Assembly: GCF_001648155.1 (NCBI RefSeq)
Contig: NZ_CP015199.1
Coordinates: 3,171,001 to 3,235,000 of the forward strand
Direction of reading: 5' to 3'
Source: Chryseobacterium glaciei
GTDB lineage: Bacteria; Bacteroidota; Bacteroidia; Flavobacteriales; Weeksellaceae
DNA length: 64,000 nucleotides
Shown: piece after piece, positions 15,751 through 25,195 of the stretch
Position numbering within the stretch: the stretch's first letter is position 1
Layout: the number at the start of each line of letters is the position of its first letter
The notes under the pieces: generated by a model
Databases searched by the model: none
Told to the model about the DNA's origin: nothing
Seen by the model: the letters and a program-made list of their open reading frames with translations, nothing else
Made by a program: the position numbers and the translations under genes

Positions 15751-18525
15751 CTATTTACTTGTCATTTTCTTTCCGGCAAACTTGTTGAGTTTCATACTTA
15801 ATGAAAACATGATGTAACGTTTTAAGATCAAATCTTCACGATCTTCAAAATAAGCACTTGAAATAGTTCTTTTCACGCTTTGATTTTGATTTAAAACATC
15901 ATAAACCTTGATTTTGGCAGTAAGTTGTTTGTCGAAGAAAGCATATCCCAAACTTGTATTCCAGAAATAGAAATCTCTTTTGAATCCGGGAGCTATATTT
16001 GAGTTGGTGTTGTATTCAAAATCATTTCCAATAACAAGATTGCTTTTAAAAATATAATTGGTGAGTTCAAGTTTTAGGGTTTGATGGGTTGTCTGTACCT
16101 TATCAATACTGTAATTGGTGTAATTTGAAGTATTGTAACCTATTCTGTATGATGGTTTTATGGTAAGTTTATCCTTGATTTCGTAGGTAAGATTTAGAGC
16201 GGGATTGATGTTATAGTTATTACTTGTGAAGTTTTGACTGTCAATAAACCCGCTGTTGTAGCTATAATTCATACTAAATCTTGGGTTGATGGTCAGTTTA
16301 TTTTCTTTCCATTTAAAGGTTTTGGTGAAACCTCCTCCAAGGTTGAAATTTTTATTTCCACTCACATTGGAGTAGGTCACAAACTGCTTTCCTGACTTAT
16401 CGTAATAAGAATAATTAATGATGTCATTATTACTGTAAGTGAAGCCGAAATTTATATAATAACTGATATTTTTTATCAGATTAGAATTATTGAAATAAAG
16501 ATAGGTTCTGTTTGCCCACGTATTTTTCAGTTCAGGATTTCCTTGAAAGACTACCAACGGATTAGAAAAATCCTGATAAGGAGTCAGTTGTTCTGCAGTT
16601 GGAATTGTGTAATCCGCAGAATTGTAAATGCTTAATCTTTTATTGGGTGAAAATTCATAATTAACACCAACATTATAATTGGGAAGTACAAAGTTTTTCT
16701 GAAGGTCATATTGTTCTCCATTAAAAACAGAATTTACTTTCATATCTGATATGTCAAGATTAAATGAGCCCCACATATTGATCTTAGTTTTATTAAGAGC
16801 AAATGACAACTCAGGAGTAATCTGATTCACCTTTTGGTTCATGTTATTGGATAAAAGGGTATTGTAATCTGAATATTGCCCTGTATTTTCATTAAAATCA
16901 TTAACATTTCTGATGTCGCGGTTTAGCTTTGAGCTATAACTCATATTAAGAGTTACCGTTGCCGAATCAGAAATGGGTTCTGTATATCCTGCGCTGAAAC
17001 GATAATTGCTGCTCTGATTTTTGTTTTTAGCAAACTGATTTCTGATATCGTTGGCTCCTGTACTTTGGTAAAAAAGGGTTTGTGACCTGTTCAGATTATC
17101 ATTTTTTGATTCAGAAATATTGGTGTCGATGTTTGCATAAACAACTCTTTCCTTCTTTTTAAATTTTTTGGAAAAATAAATGTTAGGACTAAAAGTACTG
17201 CTCTCAGATTTTGTGCTTGTATAAGAATCACTTTCATTAAGCAGAGTATTATCTCTAAACGTATTTGATTTCAAATTATTAAAGCTAAAACCTTCCGATC
17301 TTGAAAATGTTGGTGAAATATAAATGTTTGTCAGGGAATCCAGATCTATTTTTGCAGAAGTATCAAAATTATATTGTTTAGATTCATTTTCACCGTTGCT
17401 TTCGGAGTTGGTTTTTAAAGCATAGTCGGGAAGTAAAGTCGTTCTCGAAACTTTAGATCGCGTCTCCAGATTACTGTTGGAATGCATCAAACTTACGCTT
17501 TCAAGCTCTGCACCTTTTCCGAATTTATCGCTGTAATTTAATCCTATTGTCGTTGATTTTTGAATTCCTTTATTATTACCGCCGCCATCCGTATAATAGG
17601 TCGTGCTTCCTACGGTTCTAACGCTTCCGCCCTGCATCAACCAAGAATTTCGGCCATGACCCATGCTGTCAAAAACCTCATCATTGGAAAATCCTTGCGA
17701 GTTGATATTGTTTGATGATGCCAGAATACTGATTTTGGTATCATTTTTAAAATAACTTAAAAGTCCGCTTCCTTCATATCGTTTATCGGTTCCATATCCA
17801 AGCGTAAGTCTGGAAATCAATCCTTTATTTTTCTTTTCGTCAATATTAAAATTAATGGTTGCGTTATTTGATTTTGCAGTTTTTCCGGTCAGTTCTTCTT
17901 CTTTTGTTTTTGTTGTGGTAAACTGAATATTTTTAATGATATCCACAGGAAGGTTTTGCAGGGCAATTTTTCCGTCTTTATCAAAGAAAGATTTTCCATT
18001 GATCATGATTTGATCTACTTCTTTACCGTTGACGGTTATTTTACTTTCATTATCAATTTCAACACCCGGAATTTGTTTTAAAAGTTCTTCGATTTTACTG
18101 TCTGGACGAACTTTTATCGCTGAAGCATTAAACTCAATAGTATCTTTTTTGATTTTTACGGGGGAAACGGTAATTTTTACCTCTTCAATATTTTTGATTG
18201 AATTTTTATCGAGTTCAATATCTCCCAAAGACAGAGATTTGTCTAGCTTTTCAAGGTTTTTAGTGTACGAAATTAATTTATCAGCATCAATTTTTAATAT
18301 TGAAGGTTCACTGAGTTCATCAGTTTTCAAGGAAAACTTGCCTTCTTTATTCGTTGCCGTGTAATTGACAATAGAGGAATCTTTTTGTTTGAGAAGATAG
18401 ACGGTGGCATTTTCTACAGGTTTCTTTTCAAAATTTGAAACTTTTCCGTCGATACTAAATTTTTGTGCATTTACAAATGCAATATTAATGGTTAAGATAA
18501 ATAATACCGCGATAATTTTTTTCAT
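15751..18525 (-). CDS. Outer-membrane beta-barrel protein with carboxypeptidase-like N-terminal domain
   Basis: 924 residues. Signal peptide (1-20), then a CarboxypepD_reg-like Ig fold (~24-110) and a TonB-receptor plug-like segment (~125-200, with KQIPGVEIDNESKITVNGKE and DIIKNIQFTTTK). The remainder is a long beta barrel rich in Tyr, Asn and Ser. This is the OMP_b-brl_3 type common in Bacteroidota, related to TonB-dependent receptors but with no TonB box that I can see and no SusD partner. Its cargo is unknown. It may share a transcript with the secreted hydrolase downstream. Confidence 0.9.
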   Translation of the reverse strand: MKKIIAVLFILTINIAFVNAQKFSIDGKVSNFEKKPVENATVYLLKQKDSSIVNYTATNKEGKFSLKTDELSEPSILKIDADKLISYTKNLEKLDKSLSLGDIELDKNSIKNIEEVKITVSPVKIKKDTIEFNASAIKVRPDSKIEELLKQIPGVEIDNESKITVNGKEVDQIMINGKSFFDKDGKIALQNLPVDIIKNIQFTTTKTKEEELTGKTAKSNNATINFNIDEKKNKGLISRLTLGYGTDKRYEGSGLLSYFKNDTKISILASSNNINSQGFSNDEVFDSMGHGRNSWLMQGGSVRTVGSTTYYTDGGGNNKGIQKSTTIGLNYSDKFGKGAELESVSLMHSNSNLETRSKVSRTTLLPDYALKTNSESNGENESKQYNFDTSAKIDLDSLTNIYISPTFSRSEGFSFNNLKSNTFRDNTLLNESDSYTSTKSESSTFSPNIYFSKKFKKKERVVYANIDTNISESKNDNLNRSQTLFYQSTGANDIRNQFAKNKNQSSNYRFSAGYTEPISDSATVTLNMSYSSKLNRDIRNVNDFNENTGQYSDYNTLLSNNMNQKVNQITPELSFALNKTKINMWGSFNLDISDMKVNSVFNGEQYDLQKNFVLPNYNVGVNYEFSPNKRLSIYNSADYTIPTAEQLTPYQDFSNPLVVFQGNPELKNTWANRTYLYFNNSNLIKNISYYINFGFTYSNNDIINYSYYDKSGKQFVTYSNVSGNKNFNLGGGFTKTFKWKENKLTINPRFSMNYSYNSGFIDSQNFTSNNYNINPALNLTYEIKDKLTIKPSYRIGYNTSNYTNYSIDKVQTTHQTLKLELTNYIFKSNLVIGNDFEYNTNSNIAPGFKRDFYFWNTSLGYAFFDKQLTAKIKVYDVLNQNQSVKRTISSAYFEDREDLILKRYIMFSLSMKLNKFAGKKMTSK

Positions 18526-18555
18526 TCATGTTGTTTAAGGCACAAAAATAAAAAA

Positions 18556-18582
18556 AAACATCCCCGCAAAGGGATGTTTATA
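18556..18582 (-). terminator. Terminator after the BON gene pair
   Basis: On the minus strand AAACATCCC pairs with GGGATGTTT and is followed by a long T run. It ends the two-gene BON operon before the barrel gene. Confidence 0.85.
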
Positions 18583-18607
18583 AGTTAAATTGAGTTAAAC
18601 TTAATTT

Positions 18608-19027
18608 TTAAGCTTTCAAATATCTTGAATAAGCGTAACCTTCCTGTCCATCATCATTTTTCACTTTCCACCAATCATCAGAAGTCTGCTCGATCAACGT
18701 TACGTTAGAACCTTTTGCAGCTTTACCAACAACAGCAGCTTCTGTAGAAGGCTCTTGTCTGATGTTTAGGTTAGAATCTTCCGTTGCAACAGTAAGAGAT
18801 GCACCAGCAGCAAGACCTGAAACCTGTACATCGATGTTGATATCTGATGCAGAATAAGTAGAATCAATTGCTCCTAAAGCATTCCAAACAGCATCTTTTG
18901 CAGCTGTGTTTGAAGCGCTTCCTGAAACATAAAGAATTCCATCTTGTTCCTGAACCTGAAGACTTGAAATTCCTGCTGACTGAGCTGCAGAAACTACACT
19001 TGAATATTTATCTTGTAATGTGCTCAT
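18608..19027 (-). CDS. BON-like plus SH3b domain protein without signal peptide
   Basis: 139 residues. Residues ~10-72 look like a BON fold (LQVQEQDGILYVSGSASN, then an alanine-rich helix). Residues ~82-139 are a bacterial SH3 domain (NLNIRQEPSTEAAVVGKAAKG, DDWWKVKNDDGQEGYAYSRYL). SH3b domains normally act on peptidoglycan outside the cytoplasm, yet no signal sequence is visible; LysM/BON stress proteins similarly lack one. It lies 6 bases after the BON lipoprotein gene, so the two are one operon. Function is likely envelope-related (inference). Confidence 0.85.
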   Translation of the reverse strand: MSTLQDKYSSVVSAAQSAGISSLQVQEQDGILYVSGSASNTAAKDAVWNALGAIDSTYSASDINIDVQVSGLAAGASLTVATEDSNLNIRQEPSTEAAVVGKAAKGSNVTLIEQTSDDWWKVKNDDGQEGYAYSRYLKA

Positions 19028-19033
19028 TTCTAA

Positions 19034-19525
19034 TTATTTTACTGTATAGTTATAATTTACTTTTCCAACTTTCAAAGCATCTACAGATTCTTTGATTTTT
19101 CTAGCCTGTAGAGAAGATACATTTCCTGTAAGCGTTAATTCACCGTTTACAACTTCAACTTTTACAGATGGGAAATCTTTAACAGCGTCCTGAACTTTCT
19201 TCTGAGCAGCAGGATCTACCGCTGAAGTAGTTTCAACTGCAGGAGTAGCCGGCATTGGAGCTGCAATAGTAGACATATCCATTACTTCTTTTACACCTTT
19301 TACAGCTTTTAATTGAGCGATCATTGCATCTTTAGAAGCCTGATCTGCGAAAGTTCCGCTTAAGTGAGCAACACCCTCTTTTACTTCAACAGAAGCGTTC
19401 GGATTAGATGTTACGATTGTTGTAGCTTGAGTCTGAAGGTCCGCATCAGAAACTTTCTTTTTACAAGAAATAGCTCCGAAAGATACTGCCATAGCCAATG
19501 CAACCATTGCGATAGTTTTTTTCAT
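19034..19525 (-). CDS. BON-domain lipoprotein
   Basis: 163 residues. Lipoprotein signal with lipobox GAISC, then KKK. It has two BON-type repeats: residues ~28-85 (VEVKEGVAHLSGTFADQASKD) and ~105-160 (VKVEVVNGELTLTGNVSS), separated by a Pro/Ala/Thr linker. BON proteins (OsmY, YgaU, DolP) bind phospholipid or act in envelope stress. It is the first gene of the pair and has its own -7 element at 19558. Confidence 0.9.
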   Translation of the reverse strand: MKKTIAMVALAMAVSFGAISCKKKVSDADLQTQATTIVTSNPNASVEVKEGVAHLSGTFADQASKDAMIAQLKAVKGVKEVMDMSTIAAPMPATPAVETTSAVDPAAQKKVQDAVKDFPSVKVEVVNGELTLTGNVSSLQARKIKESVDALKVGKVNYNYTVK

Positions 19526-19557
19526 AGTTGTATATTTATTAATGTTGTTAATACAAT

Positions 19558-19565
19558 CAAATGTA
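19558..19565 (-). promoter_or_regulatory. -7 promoter element for the BON operon
   Basis: TACATTTG on the minus strand, exact TAnnTTTG, 32 bases before the lipoprotein start. Confidence 0.6.
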
Positions 19566-19721
19566 ATAATAAAATTTATACCAAACAGATAAAAATTAAA
19601 TAAATATTTCTGACTTTTTTTACAATATTTTATAAATCAGGCGATTAATTTTAATGTATTATTAATTTAACATAAAATTATTACAGCCTTAATAAAAATC
19701 CTACGCCAACTTAAAAACTAT

Positions 19722-19729
19722 TATATTTG
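19722..19729 (+). promoter_or_regulatory. -7 promoter element for the dicarboxylate symporter
   Basis: TATATTTG. A possible TTG start at 19727 lies inside this element and so cannot be translated from this promoter, which fixes the ATG at 19748 as the start. Confidence 0.65.
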
Positions 19730-19747
19730 CGAAACTTGAACTATTAT

Positions 19748-20998
19748 ATGAAAGGACAAAATAAACTTTTTATAGCAATTATCGTTGCGCTTATTATTGG
19801 TGTGGGTATTGGTGGATTTGTGCATCTGCAGTATCCGGAAAGCGCAGAACCTTTTTCTAAAAACATAAAACTTCTCGGTACAGTTTTCATCAGATTGGTA
19901 CAAATGATCATTGCTCCTTTGGTTTTTACGACTTTGGTTGTAGGAATTGCTAAAATGAGTGACATTAAGATGATCGGAAGAGTAGGAACTAAAGCGATGT
20001 TGTGGTTTATTTCAGCTTCCCTGATTTCTCTTTTTATTGGTTTGATATTGGTAAACTGGCTTGAACCGGGACACGTAACCAAACTTCCTATTCAGGATGC
20101 AGCATCTGCCGAAGAATTATTGAAAAGCAGCAAAGGTTTTTCTATGGAGGACTTCGTAAAACACGTAATTCCTAAAAGTATATTTGAAGCTTTTGCAACG
20201 AATGAAGTACTGCAAATTGTAGTATTCTCAATCATGTTCGGGGTTGCTTTGGCTAATATGGGTGAAGAATATTCTCAACCTGTCATTAAATTATTCGACA
20301 TTGTAGCTCATGCTATTCTTAAAATGGTAGGCTACATCATGTGGTTTGCCCCGTTTGGCGTTTTGGGAGCGATAGCGGCTGTCGTCGCAACCAATGGTTT
20401 CGAAATTTTTAAAGTGTATGCTATATATTTAAGAGATTTTTTCTTTGCATTAGCTGTTCTTTGGCTGGTTTTATTATTGGTTGGATATATGATCTTAGGA
20501 AACCGTCTTTTCGAATTATTAAAAAGAATAAAAGCTCCTTTATTGATCGCCTTTTCAACAACAAGTTCAGAAGCTGTTTTCCCGAAATTGGTTGAAGAAT
20601 TAGAAAGATTCGGGTGTAATAATAGAGTAGTATCATTCATTTTACCTTTAGGATATTCTTTCAATCTGGACGGAAGTATGATGTACATGACGTTTGCATC
20701 AATTTTCATCGCCCAGATCTACGGAATTGAAATGACAATCGGACAACAAATTACCATGCTTTTGGTATTAATGCTTACTTCAAAAGGTATTGCAGGAGTT
20801 CCGAGAGCGTCTTTGGTAATTATTGTAGCGACTTGTTCAATGTTCGGAATTCCACCGGAAGGTATTGCTTTAATTTTGCCGATCGACCATTTCTGTGATA
20901 TGGGAAGAAGTATGACCAACGTTTTAGGAAATGCTTTGGCAACTTCTGCGGTTTCCAAATGGGAAGGGCAGTTGGAGAATCACGGTGGTGATATGTAA
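19748..20998 (+). CDS. Dicarboxylate/amino acid:cation symporter (DAACS family)
   Basis: 416 residues, a Na+- or H+-coupled uptake carrier for glutamate, aspartate or C4-dicarboxylates in the inner membrane. It has eight or so hydrophobic segments plus the two re-entrant hairpins. The serine-rich motif appears as AFSTTSSEAVFPKL (hairpin 1), followed by GYSFNLDGSMMYM (TM7, NxDGS cation site), TSKGIAGVPRASLV (hairpin 2) and DHFCDMGRSMTNVLGNALAT (TM8 substrate site). The TM8 GRSMTNV form resembles GltP/DctA relatives; substrate choice cannot be resolved by eye. The start is chosen as explained for its promoter. Confidence 0.94.
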   Translation: MKGQNKLFIAIIVALIIGVGIGGFVHLQYPESAEPFSKNIKLLGTVFIRLVQMIIAPLVFTTLVVGIAKMSDIKMIGRVGTKAMLWFISASLISLFIGLILVNWLEPGHVTKLPIQDAASAEELLKSSKGFSMEDFVKHVIPKSIFEAFATNEVLQIVVFSIMFGVALANMGEEYSQPVIKLFDIVAHAILKMVGYIMWFAPFGVLGAIAAVVATNGFEIFKVYAIYLRDFFFALAVLWLVLLLVGYMILGNRLFELLKRIKAPLLIAFSTTSSEAVFPKLVEELERFGCNNRVVSFILPLGYSFNLDGSMMYMTFASIFIAQIYGIEMTIGQQITMLLVLMLTSKGIAGVPRASLVIIVATCSMFGIPPEGIALILPIDHFCDMGRSMTNVLGNALATSAVSKWEGQLENHGGDM

Positions 20999-21002
20999 TT
21001 AA

Positions 21003-21100
21003 TAGTGAAATGTCAATTTAACTTCGTTAGTGAAATGTGAATTATTAATAGGAAAATTCACAAGCAAAGCGAATTCACACTTGACAATTCATATTTTATA
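21003..21100. repeat. Imperfect long inverted repeat of GTGAAATGTGAATT words
   Basis: GTGAAATGTCAATT and GTGAAATGTGAATT on the left face AATTCACAAGC and GAATTCACACTTGAC on the right, forming an imperfect hairpin behind the symporter gene. It could also act as its terminator. The rest of the gap to 21457 holds the two repeats listed next. Confidence 0.5.
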
Positions 21101-21177
21101 AATTTATTTAGCTTATGCTAATTAATGGTCAATACTGAATTTTTATTTTTTCATTATTGACCATTTATTTTTTATTT

Positions 21178-21247
21178 AAAGCTATTCCCGCTTTCCATTG
21201 CAATCTTTTTTTTCAAAAAAGGATTTTCATTGCAATCGGGGCTAGAG
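21178..21247 (-). repeat. Dispersed TAGCCCCGAT-type repeat (copy 2, inverted)
   Basis: On the minus strand: TAGCCCCGATTGCAATGAAA ... GGAAAGCGGGAATAGCTTT, with the same CCTTTTTTGAAAAAAAAGAT centre as copy 1. The arms ATTGCAAT/ATTGCAAT around the T/A centre give it a hairpin. Confidence 0.85.
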
Positions 21248-21299
21248 CAGTTATCCTTCTTTCAAAATTTGTAATGCATGTAGATTACTTTGCTGAATG

Positions 21300-21372
21300 A
21301 AACGCCTTTGCGAACGAAAAATATTCTCAATAATTTTAAAGAAAACCTTTGCGAACTTTGCGTTTGAAAAAA
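21300..21372. repeat. CTTTGCG-type repeat
   Basis: CCTTTGCGAACGAAAAATAT then CCTTTGCGAACTTTGCGTTT, two tandem-like occurrences of the CTTTGCGaaC word found also near 13590-13755 and 44302. Non-coding. Confidence 0.45.
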
Positions 21373-21457
21373 GATTCGCCACTTCGATATGCTTCTATCA
21401 AAAATTGAAGATTAAGCGTAGCCAATGACAAAAGTATGTTAATGAAAACTTATAATA

Positions 21458-22171
21458 ATGAATTTACAAAATCATAAAAATTTAATCACAGAAAAAGGTT
21501 TTACAGTAATCGAAAATATTTTTTCTGATGAAGAAATTAATAAGATCATTCACGTTCTCGAAAATATAGATACCTCAAAAGAAACCTTCAGAAAATCGCA
21601 AGATCTTTTTGCAATAAGACAGTTTTTAAAAGAAATTCCTGAGGTTAAAGATTTAATTTTTAATGAAAATATTAAAACGATCATCAAAGAAATCTTCGGT
21701 GAAAAATATTTTGCTGTAAAAAGTATTTATTTTGATAAGCCTGAAAAATCAAATTGGTATGTTGCCTATCATCAGGATTTAACAATTTCTGTTGATAAAA
21801 AAGTGGATTTGGAAAATTTCGGACCTTGGACAACCAAACAGAATCAGTTTGCGGTTCAGCCGCCTTTGGATATTCTTGAAAATATTTATACGATCAGAAT
21901 TCATTTAGATGATACTGACGAAAATAATGGAGCTTTAAAAGTTGTTCCAAAATCTCATGCAAAAGGAATTTACAGACCGGAAACCATAAACTGGAATGTA
22001 GAAACCGAAGAAATCTGCAATGTAGAAAAAGGCGGAATTATGATCATGAAACCTTTAACGCTTCACGGTTCAAATCGTACAACAAACGGTAAGAAAAGAA
22101 GAGTTATTCACATCGAATTTTCTGATAGAAAACTTCCGGAAGAATTGAATTGGTCTGAGAAAATGAATTAA
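21458..22171 (+). CDS. Phytanoyl-CoA dioxygenase (PhyH) family protein
   Basis: 237 residues, Fe(II)/2-oxoglutarate-dependent oxygenase fold. The iron-binding HxD is in AYHQDLTI and the distal histidine in TLHGSNRT; the 2-oxoglutarate arginine follows in RRVIHIEF. RIHLDDTDENNGALKVVPKSH is the diagnostic core. Members hydroxylate lipids, amino acids or antibiotics, and the substrate here is unknown. It stands alone, flanked by repeats, on the plus strand facing GH92. Confidence 0.9.
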   Translation: MNLQNHKNLITEKGFTVIENIFSDEEINKIIHVLENIDTSKETFRKSQDLFAIRQFLKEIPEVKDLIFNENIKTIIKEIFGEKYFAVKSIYFDKPEKSNWYVAYHQDLTISVDKKVDLENFGPWTTKQNQFAVQPPLDILENIYTIRIHLDDTDENNGALKVVPKSHAKGIYRPETINWNVETEEICNVEKGGIMIMKPLTLHGSNRTTNGKKRRVIHIEFSDRKLPEELNWSEKMN

Positions 22172-22182
22172 CGTCAATTTTT

Positions 22183-22223
22183 GTCATTCAGAGAGAAACG
22201 AAGTGTAGTGAAGAATCTCTAAC
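22183..22223. repeat. Dispersed GTCAT...GAAGAATCT repeat
   Basis: GTCATTCAGAGAGAAACGAA then GTGTAGTGAAGAATCTCTAA; fourth copy of the family at 835, 4190 and 10024, placed behind the PhyH gene. Confidence 0.7.
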
Positions 22224-22241
22224 CTAAAACATAAAAAAACA

Positions 22242-22268
22242 AAACCTCTTTCGACTTGAAAGAGGTTT
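22242..22268. terminator. Terminator between PhyH and GH92 genes
   Basis: Perfect 11-bp stem AAACCTCTTTC / GAAAGAGGTTT, loop GACTT, usable on either strand. Confidence 0.85.
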
Positions 22269-22292
22269 ATTATTTAGAATAAAATTTAATAA

Positions 22293-25097
22293 TTATTTCA
22301 CAGAAATCTCATCAACAAAGATATAAGCCTGTCCGCTAGCTCCCTGATGCCATTCAGGAAGAATTCCGAAATAATAAGCTTTTACTTTTACATAGCGAGC
22401 TTCAGTGGGAAGGATATCTGTCCCAAAATCTTTAGTCTGAATGGTTTCATCTTTTGGATCAACCGTATTATCAACTGTTTTTAGAAGAATGAAATCTTTC
22501 CCATTCATAGAAGCGTAATATTCTACTTTTTTAGGCATCAAGATCCATGCTCGGCTGTCCTGAAGGTAAGTTGAAGACAATTTTGTGATCTGTTGAGGTG
22601 ATTTCATATCAATAATCGCTTCAAAAGTTTGACCTTGATAGCCCAGCCATTCGCCTTTTCTCCAGTTTGTATCGCCGTTGATTCCGTCAATTAATGATAA
22701 TTTTCCGCTAGCTGTATATTGTGGATTTGGTTTAGAATTTACTGTGATGTCCCAATTATTCGGTCTTCTGTTGAAATTAGACGTTATGATTGAACTTTTT
22801 TCGCCATTTCTTTCAGCATAAGCCGAAACCTGAGTGGTTTTACTGATGGTAAACGGTTCTTTGTAAGCTTTGAAAGTCTTTCTCACATTCGCATCACCTT
22901 CATCCATGGTCATGAAATACAATTTATCATTTGGATTTAAAGCTGTGATTTCAACTTTTGTAGAAAAATCAAAAATTCTGTCTGCTTTAATTACTGGCGT
23001 AGCTGTCAGCTCATCATATTTATAATCTTTGAATGATTTTGCATTCTCAAAACCTAATTTTTTAAGTTCGGCTCTGCCTGTATTTTTTGTGATTATTCTT
23101 GTTGTTCCGTCTTCCAGATGAATTTTAACCTCATCAAAATAAGGAGTGGTAGTCTGCCATTCCGGCAATCCTGGAGTTACGGAATAAATTCCCATTGTAC
23201 TCAAAATATACCATGCACTCATTTGTCCACAATCTTCGTTTCCAATTAAACCATCCGGCGTATTTTTATAAAAATTATCAAGGATATATTTGATTTTTGC
23301 ATCTGTTTTTTCCGGCTTATCAACATAATTGTATAAATAAGCAATGTGATGACTCGGCTCATTTCCTTGGGCGTATTGTCCCATCAAACCTGTGATATCC
23401 ACCTGTTCTCTACCTGTCGTTGTATTTGGAGCAGCAAAAATAGCATCAATAAATTGTTCAAATTTTTCTTTTCCGCCATGTGCAGCAATCAATCCCGGAA
23501 TATCCTGCTGAACAGAATATGAATAATGCCAAGAATTTCCTTCTGTATAATTGTTATTCACTTCTCTTGGTTCAAAAGGTTCGTTCCAATTTCCGTTTTT
23601 TCTAGGCTGCATAAATCCGTTCTTTGGATTGTACAAATTTTTCCAGTTTTGAGAACGCTTCATGAAATATTGGTAATCTTCTTTTTTACCTAAAATTTTT
23701 GCCATTTGGGCGATACACCAATCATCGTAAGCATATTCTACTGTTTTAGAAACACTTTCATGTTCGTCATCAATAGCGATATAATTATTTTGTTTGTAAG
23801 CATTTAAACCAAAAATATCCAGCATTGCAGAATTTTTAGAAGCCTGAAATGCCTTTTCAAAATCAAAACCTGTGATTCCTTTTGCCATTGCGTCTGCAAT
23901 CACAGAAACCGAGTGGTAGCCGATCATACATTCGGTTTCATTGGAAGCTAGTTCCCAAACAGGTAATTTTCCGCCTTGCTCGTATTGTTTAATGAAAGTA
24001 TTAATGAAATCTGACGTTCTTTTTCTGTCAATTAAAGACATCAAAGGATGCGCTCCTCTGAAAGTATCCCAAAGCGAGAAAACTGAGTAATAATTGAAGT
24101 CTTTGGCGGTGTAGAATTTGTTGTCACGGCCTCTGTATTTCCCATCAACATCCATATTGATATTTGGTTGCGTGAAAACGTGGTACATTGCTGTGTAGAA
24201 AACCGCCAGCTTATCTTTATCGGAAGATTTAACTTCAATTTTTGATAATTCTTTGTCCCAATCGGCAACAGCTTGTTTTTTGATTGACTCAAAATCATTT
24301 GATTTGCCTTCAGCTAACATATTTTTTCCGGCACCTTCATAACCTGTTGGCGAAATGGCAACTTTTACATTTATTTTTTCACCTTTTTTAACTTGGGTTG
24401 AAAATGCTAAAGCTAATTTTGTTCCCGTGAAAAGATTATTTTCATCTTTACCATTAACCAGCTTTTTTGAAATTTTCATTGGTTTTGAAAACTCAATTCT
24501 GGCATAAATATACTGATTGGTTGCCCAGGCTTCACTTCTACGAAAAACTTCGATTGTTTTATCATCAATTATTTTAACTTCACCTTCAAGCAATTTATCT
24601 CTGTGGTTGAGGTCTAAAATAATGTTTGCATTTCCTGCGCTGTTGAAAGTATATTCGTGATAACCGACTCTTTTTGTCGTTGTCAGTCGAACATCGATAT
24701 TGTTTTTATCTAATTTAACGGAATAAAATCCTGCCGAAGCTTTTTCGTTTTTATGCGAAAATTTTGAAGAATATTCTTTGTTGTCCAAGCTTGGATTTCC
24801 CATTGTCGGCATCAACATAATGTCTCCGTAATCAGAAACACCGGTTCCATTAAGATGCGTGTGAGAAAAACCATAAATTACAGAGTCTGAATAATGATAT
24901 CCACTGCAACCGTCCCAGCTTCCATCAACTCTTGTATCGGGTGAAAGCTGTACCATTCCGAATGGAACAATAGCACCCGGAAATGTGTGTCCGTGACCTC
25001 CTGTTCCAATAAAAGGATTTACATATTGCGAATAATTTTGAGAAAACAAATTATGGGCAATAATTCCTAAAAGAATAATTAATGTTTTTTTCATCAT
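22293..25097 (-). CDS. Secreted GH92 alpha-mannosidase with C-terminal carbohydrate-binding domain
   Basis: Exo-acting calcium-dependent alpha-mannosidase family that trims N-glycans or mannans. 934 residues. Signal peptide 1-20. The N-terminal beta domain begins YVNPFIGTGGHGHTFPGA; the (alpha/alpha)6 catalytic domain shows SLWDTFRGAHPL (~340-352) and the hallmark NEDCGQMSAWY (~618-628) with the catalytic acid. After ~760 come a small chitobiase-like beta domain (KTFKAYKEPFTISKTTQV) and, from ~790, a discoidin/F5-8 type C module (GEWLGYQGQTFEAIIDM). No SusC/D genes adjoin, so this is not an obvious polysaccharide-utilisation locus. Confidence 0.95.
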   Translation of the reverse strand: MMKKTLIILLGIIAHNLFSQNYSQYVNPFIGTGGHGHTFPGAIVPFGMVQLSPDTRVDGSWDGCSGYHYSDSVIYGFSHTHLNGTGVSDYGDIMLMPTMGNPSLDNKEYSSKFSHKNEKASAGFYSVKLDKNNIDVRLTTTKRVGYHEYTFNSAGNANIILDLNHRDKLLEGEVKIIDDKTIEVFRRSEAWATNQYIYARIEFSKPMKISKKLVNGKDENNLFTGTKLALAFSTQVKKGEKINVKVAISPTGYEGAGKNMLAEGKSNDFESIKKQAVADWDKELSKIEVKSSDKDKLAVFYTAMYHVFTQPNINMDVDGKYRGRDNKFYTAKDFNYYSVFSLWDTFRGAHPLMSLIDRKRTSDFINTFIKQYEQGGKLPVWELASNETECMIGYHSVSVIADAMAKGITGFDFEKAFQASKNSAMLDIFGLNAYKQNNYIAIDDEHESVSKTVEYAYDDWCIAQMAKILGKKEDYQYFMKRSQNWKNLYNPKNGFMQPRKNGNWNEPFEPREVNNNYTEGNSWHYSYSVQQDIPGLIAAHGGKEKFEQFIDAIFAAPNTTTGREQVDITGLMGQYAQGNEPSHHIAYLYNYVDKPEKTDAKIKYILDNFYKNTPDGLIGNEDCGQMSAWYILSTMGIYSVTPGLPEWQTTTPYFDEVKIHLEDGTTRIITKNTGRAELKKLGFENAKSFKDYKYDELTATPVIKADRIFDFSTKVEITALNPNDKLYFMTMDEGDANVRKTFKAYKEPFTISKTTQVSAYAERNGEKSSIITSNFNRRPNNWDITVNSKPNPQYTASGKLSLIDGINGDTNWRKGEWLGYQGQTFEAIIDMKSPQQITKLSSTYLQDSRAWILMPKKVEYYASMNGKDFILLKTVDNTVDPKDETIQTKDFGTDILPTEARYVKVKAYYFGILPEWHQGASGQAYIFVDEISVK

Positions 25098-25195
25098 GTA
25101 AAAATTAAAATCGCCCTAAATTACCACAAAATTTGGTTTCACAAAAGAATTTATCTATGATTACGTTTACTTATTCTAAATAGCTAAAAATTCCG

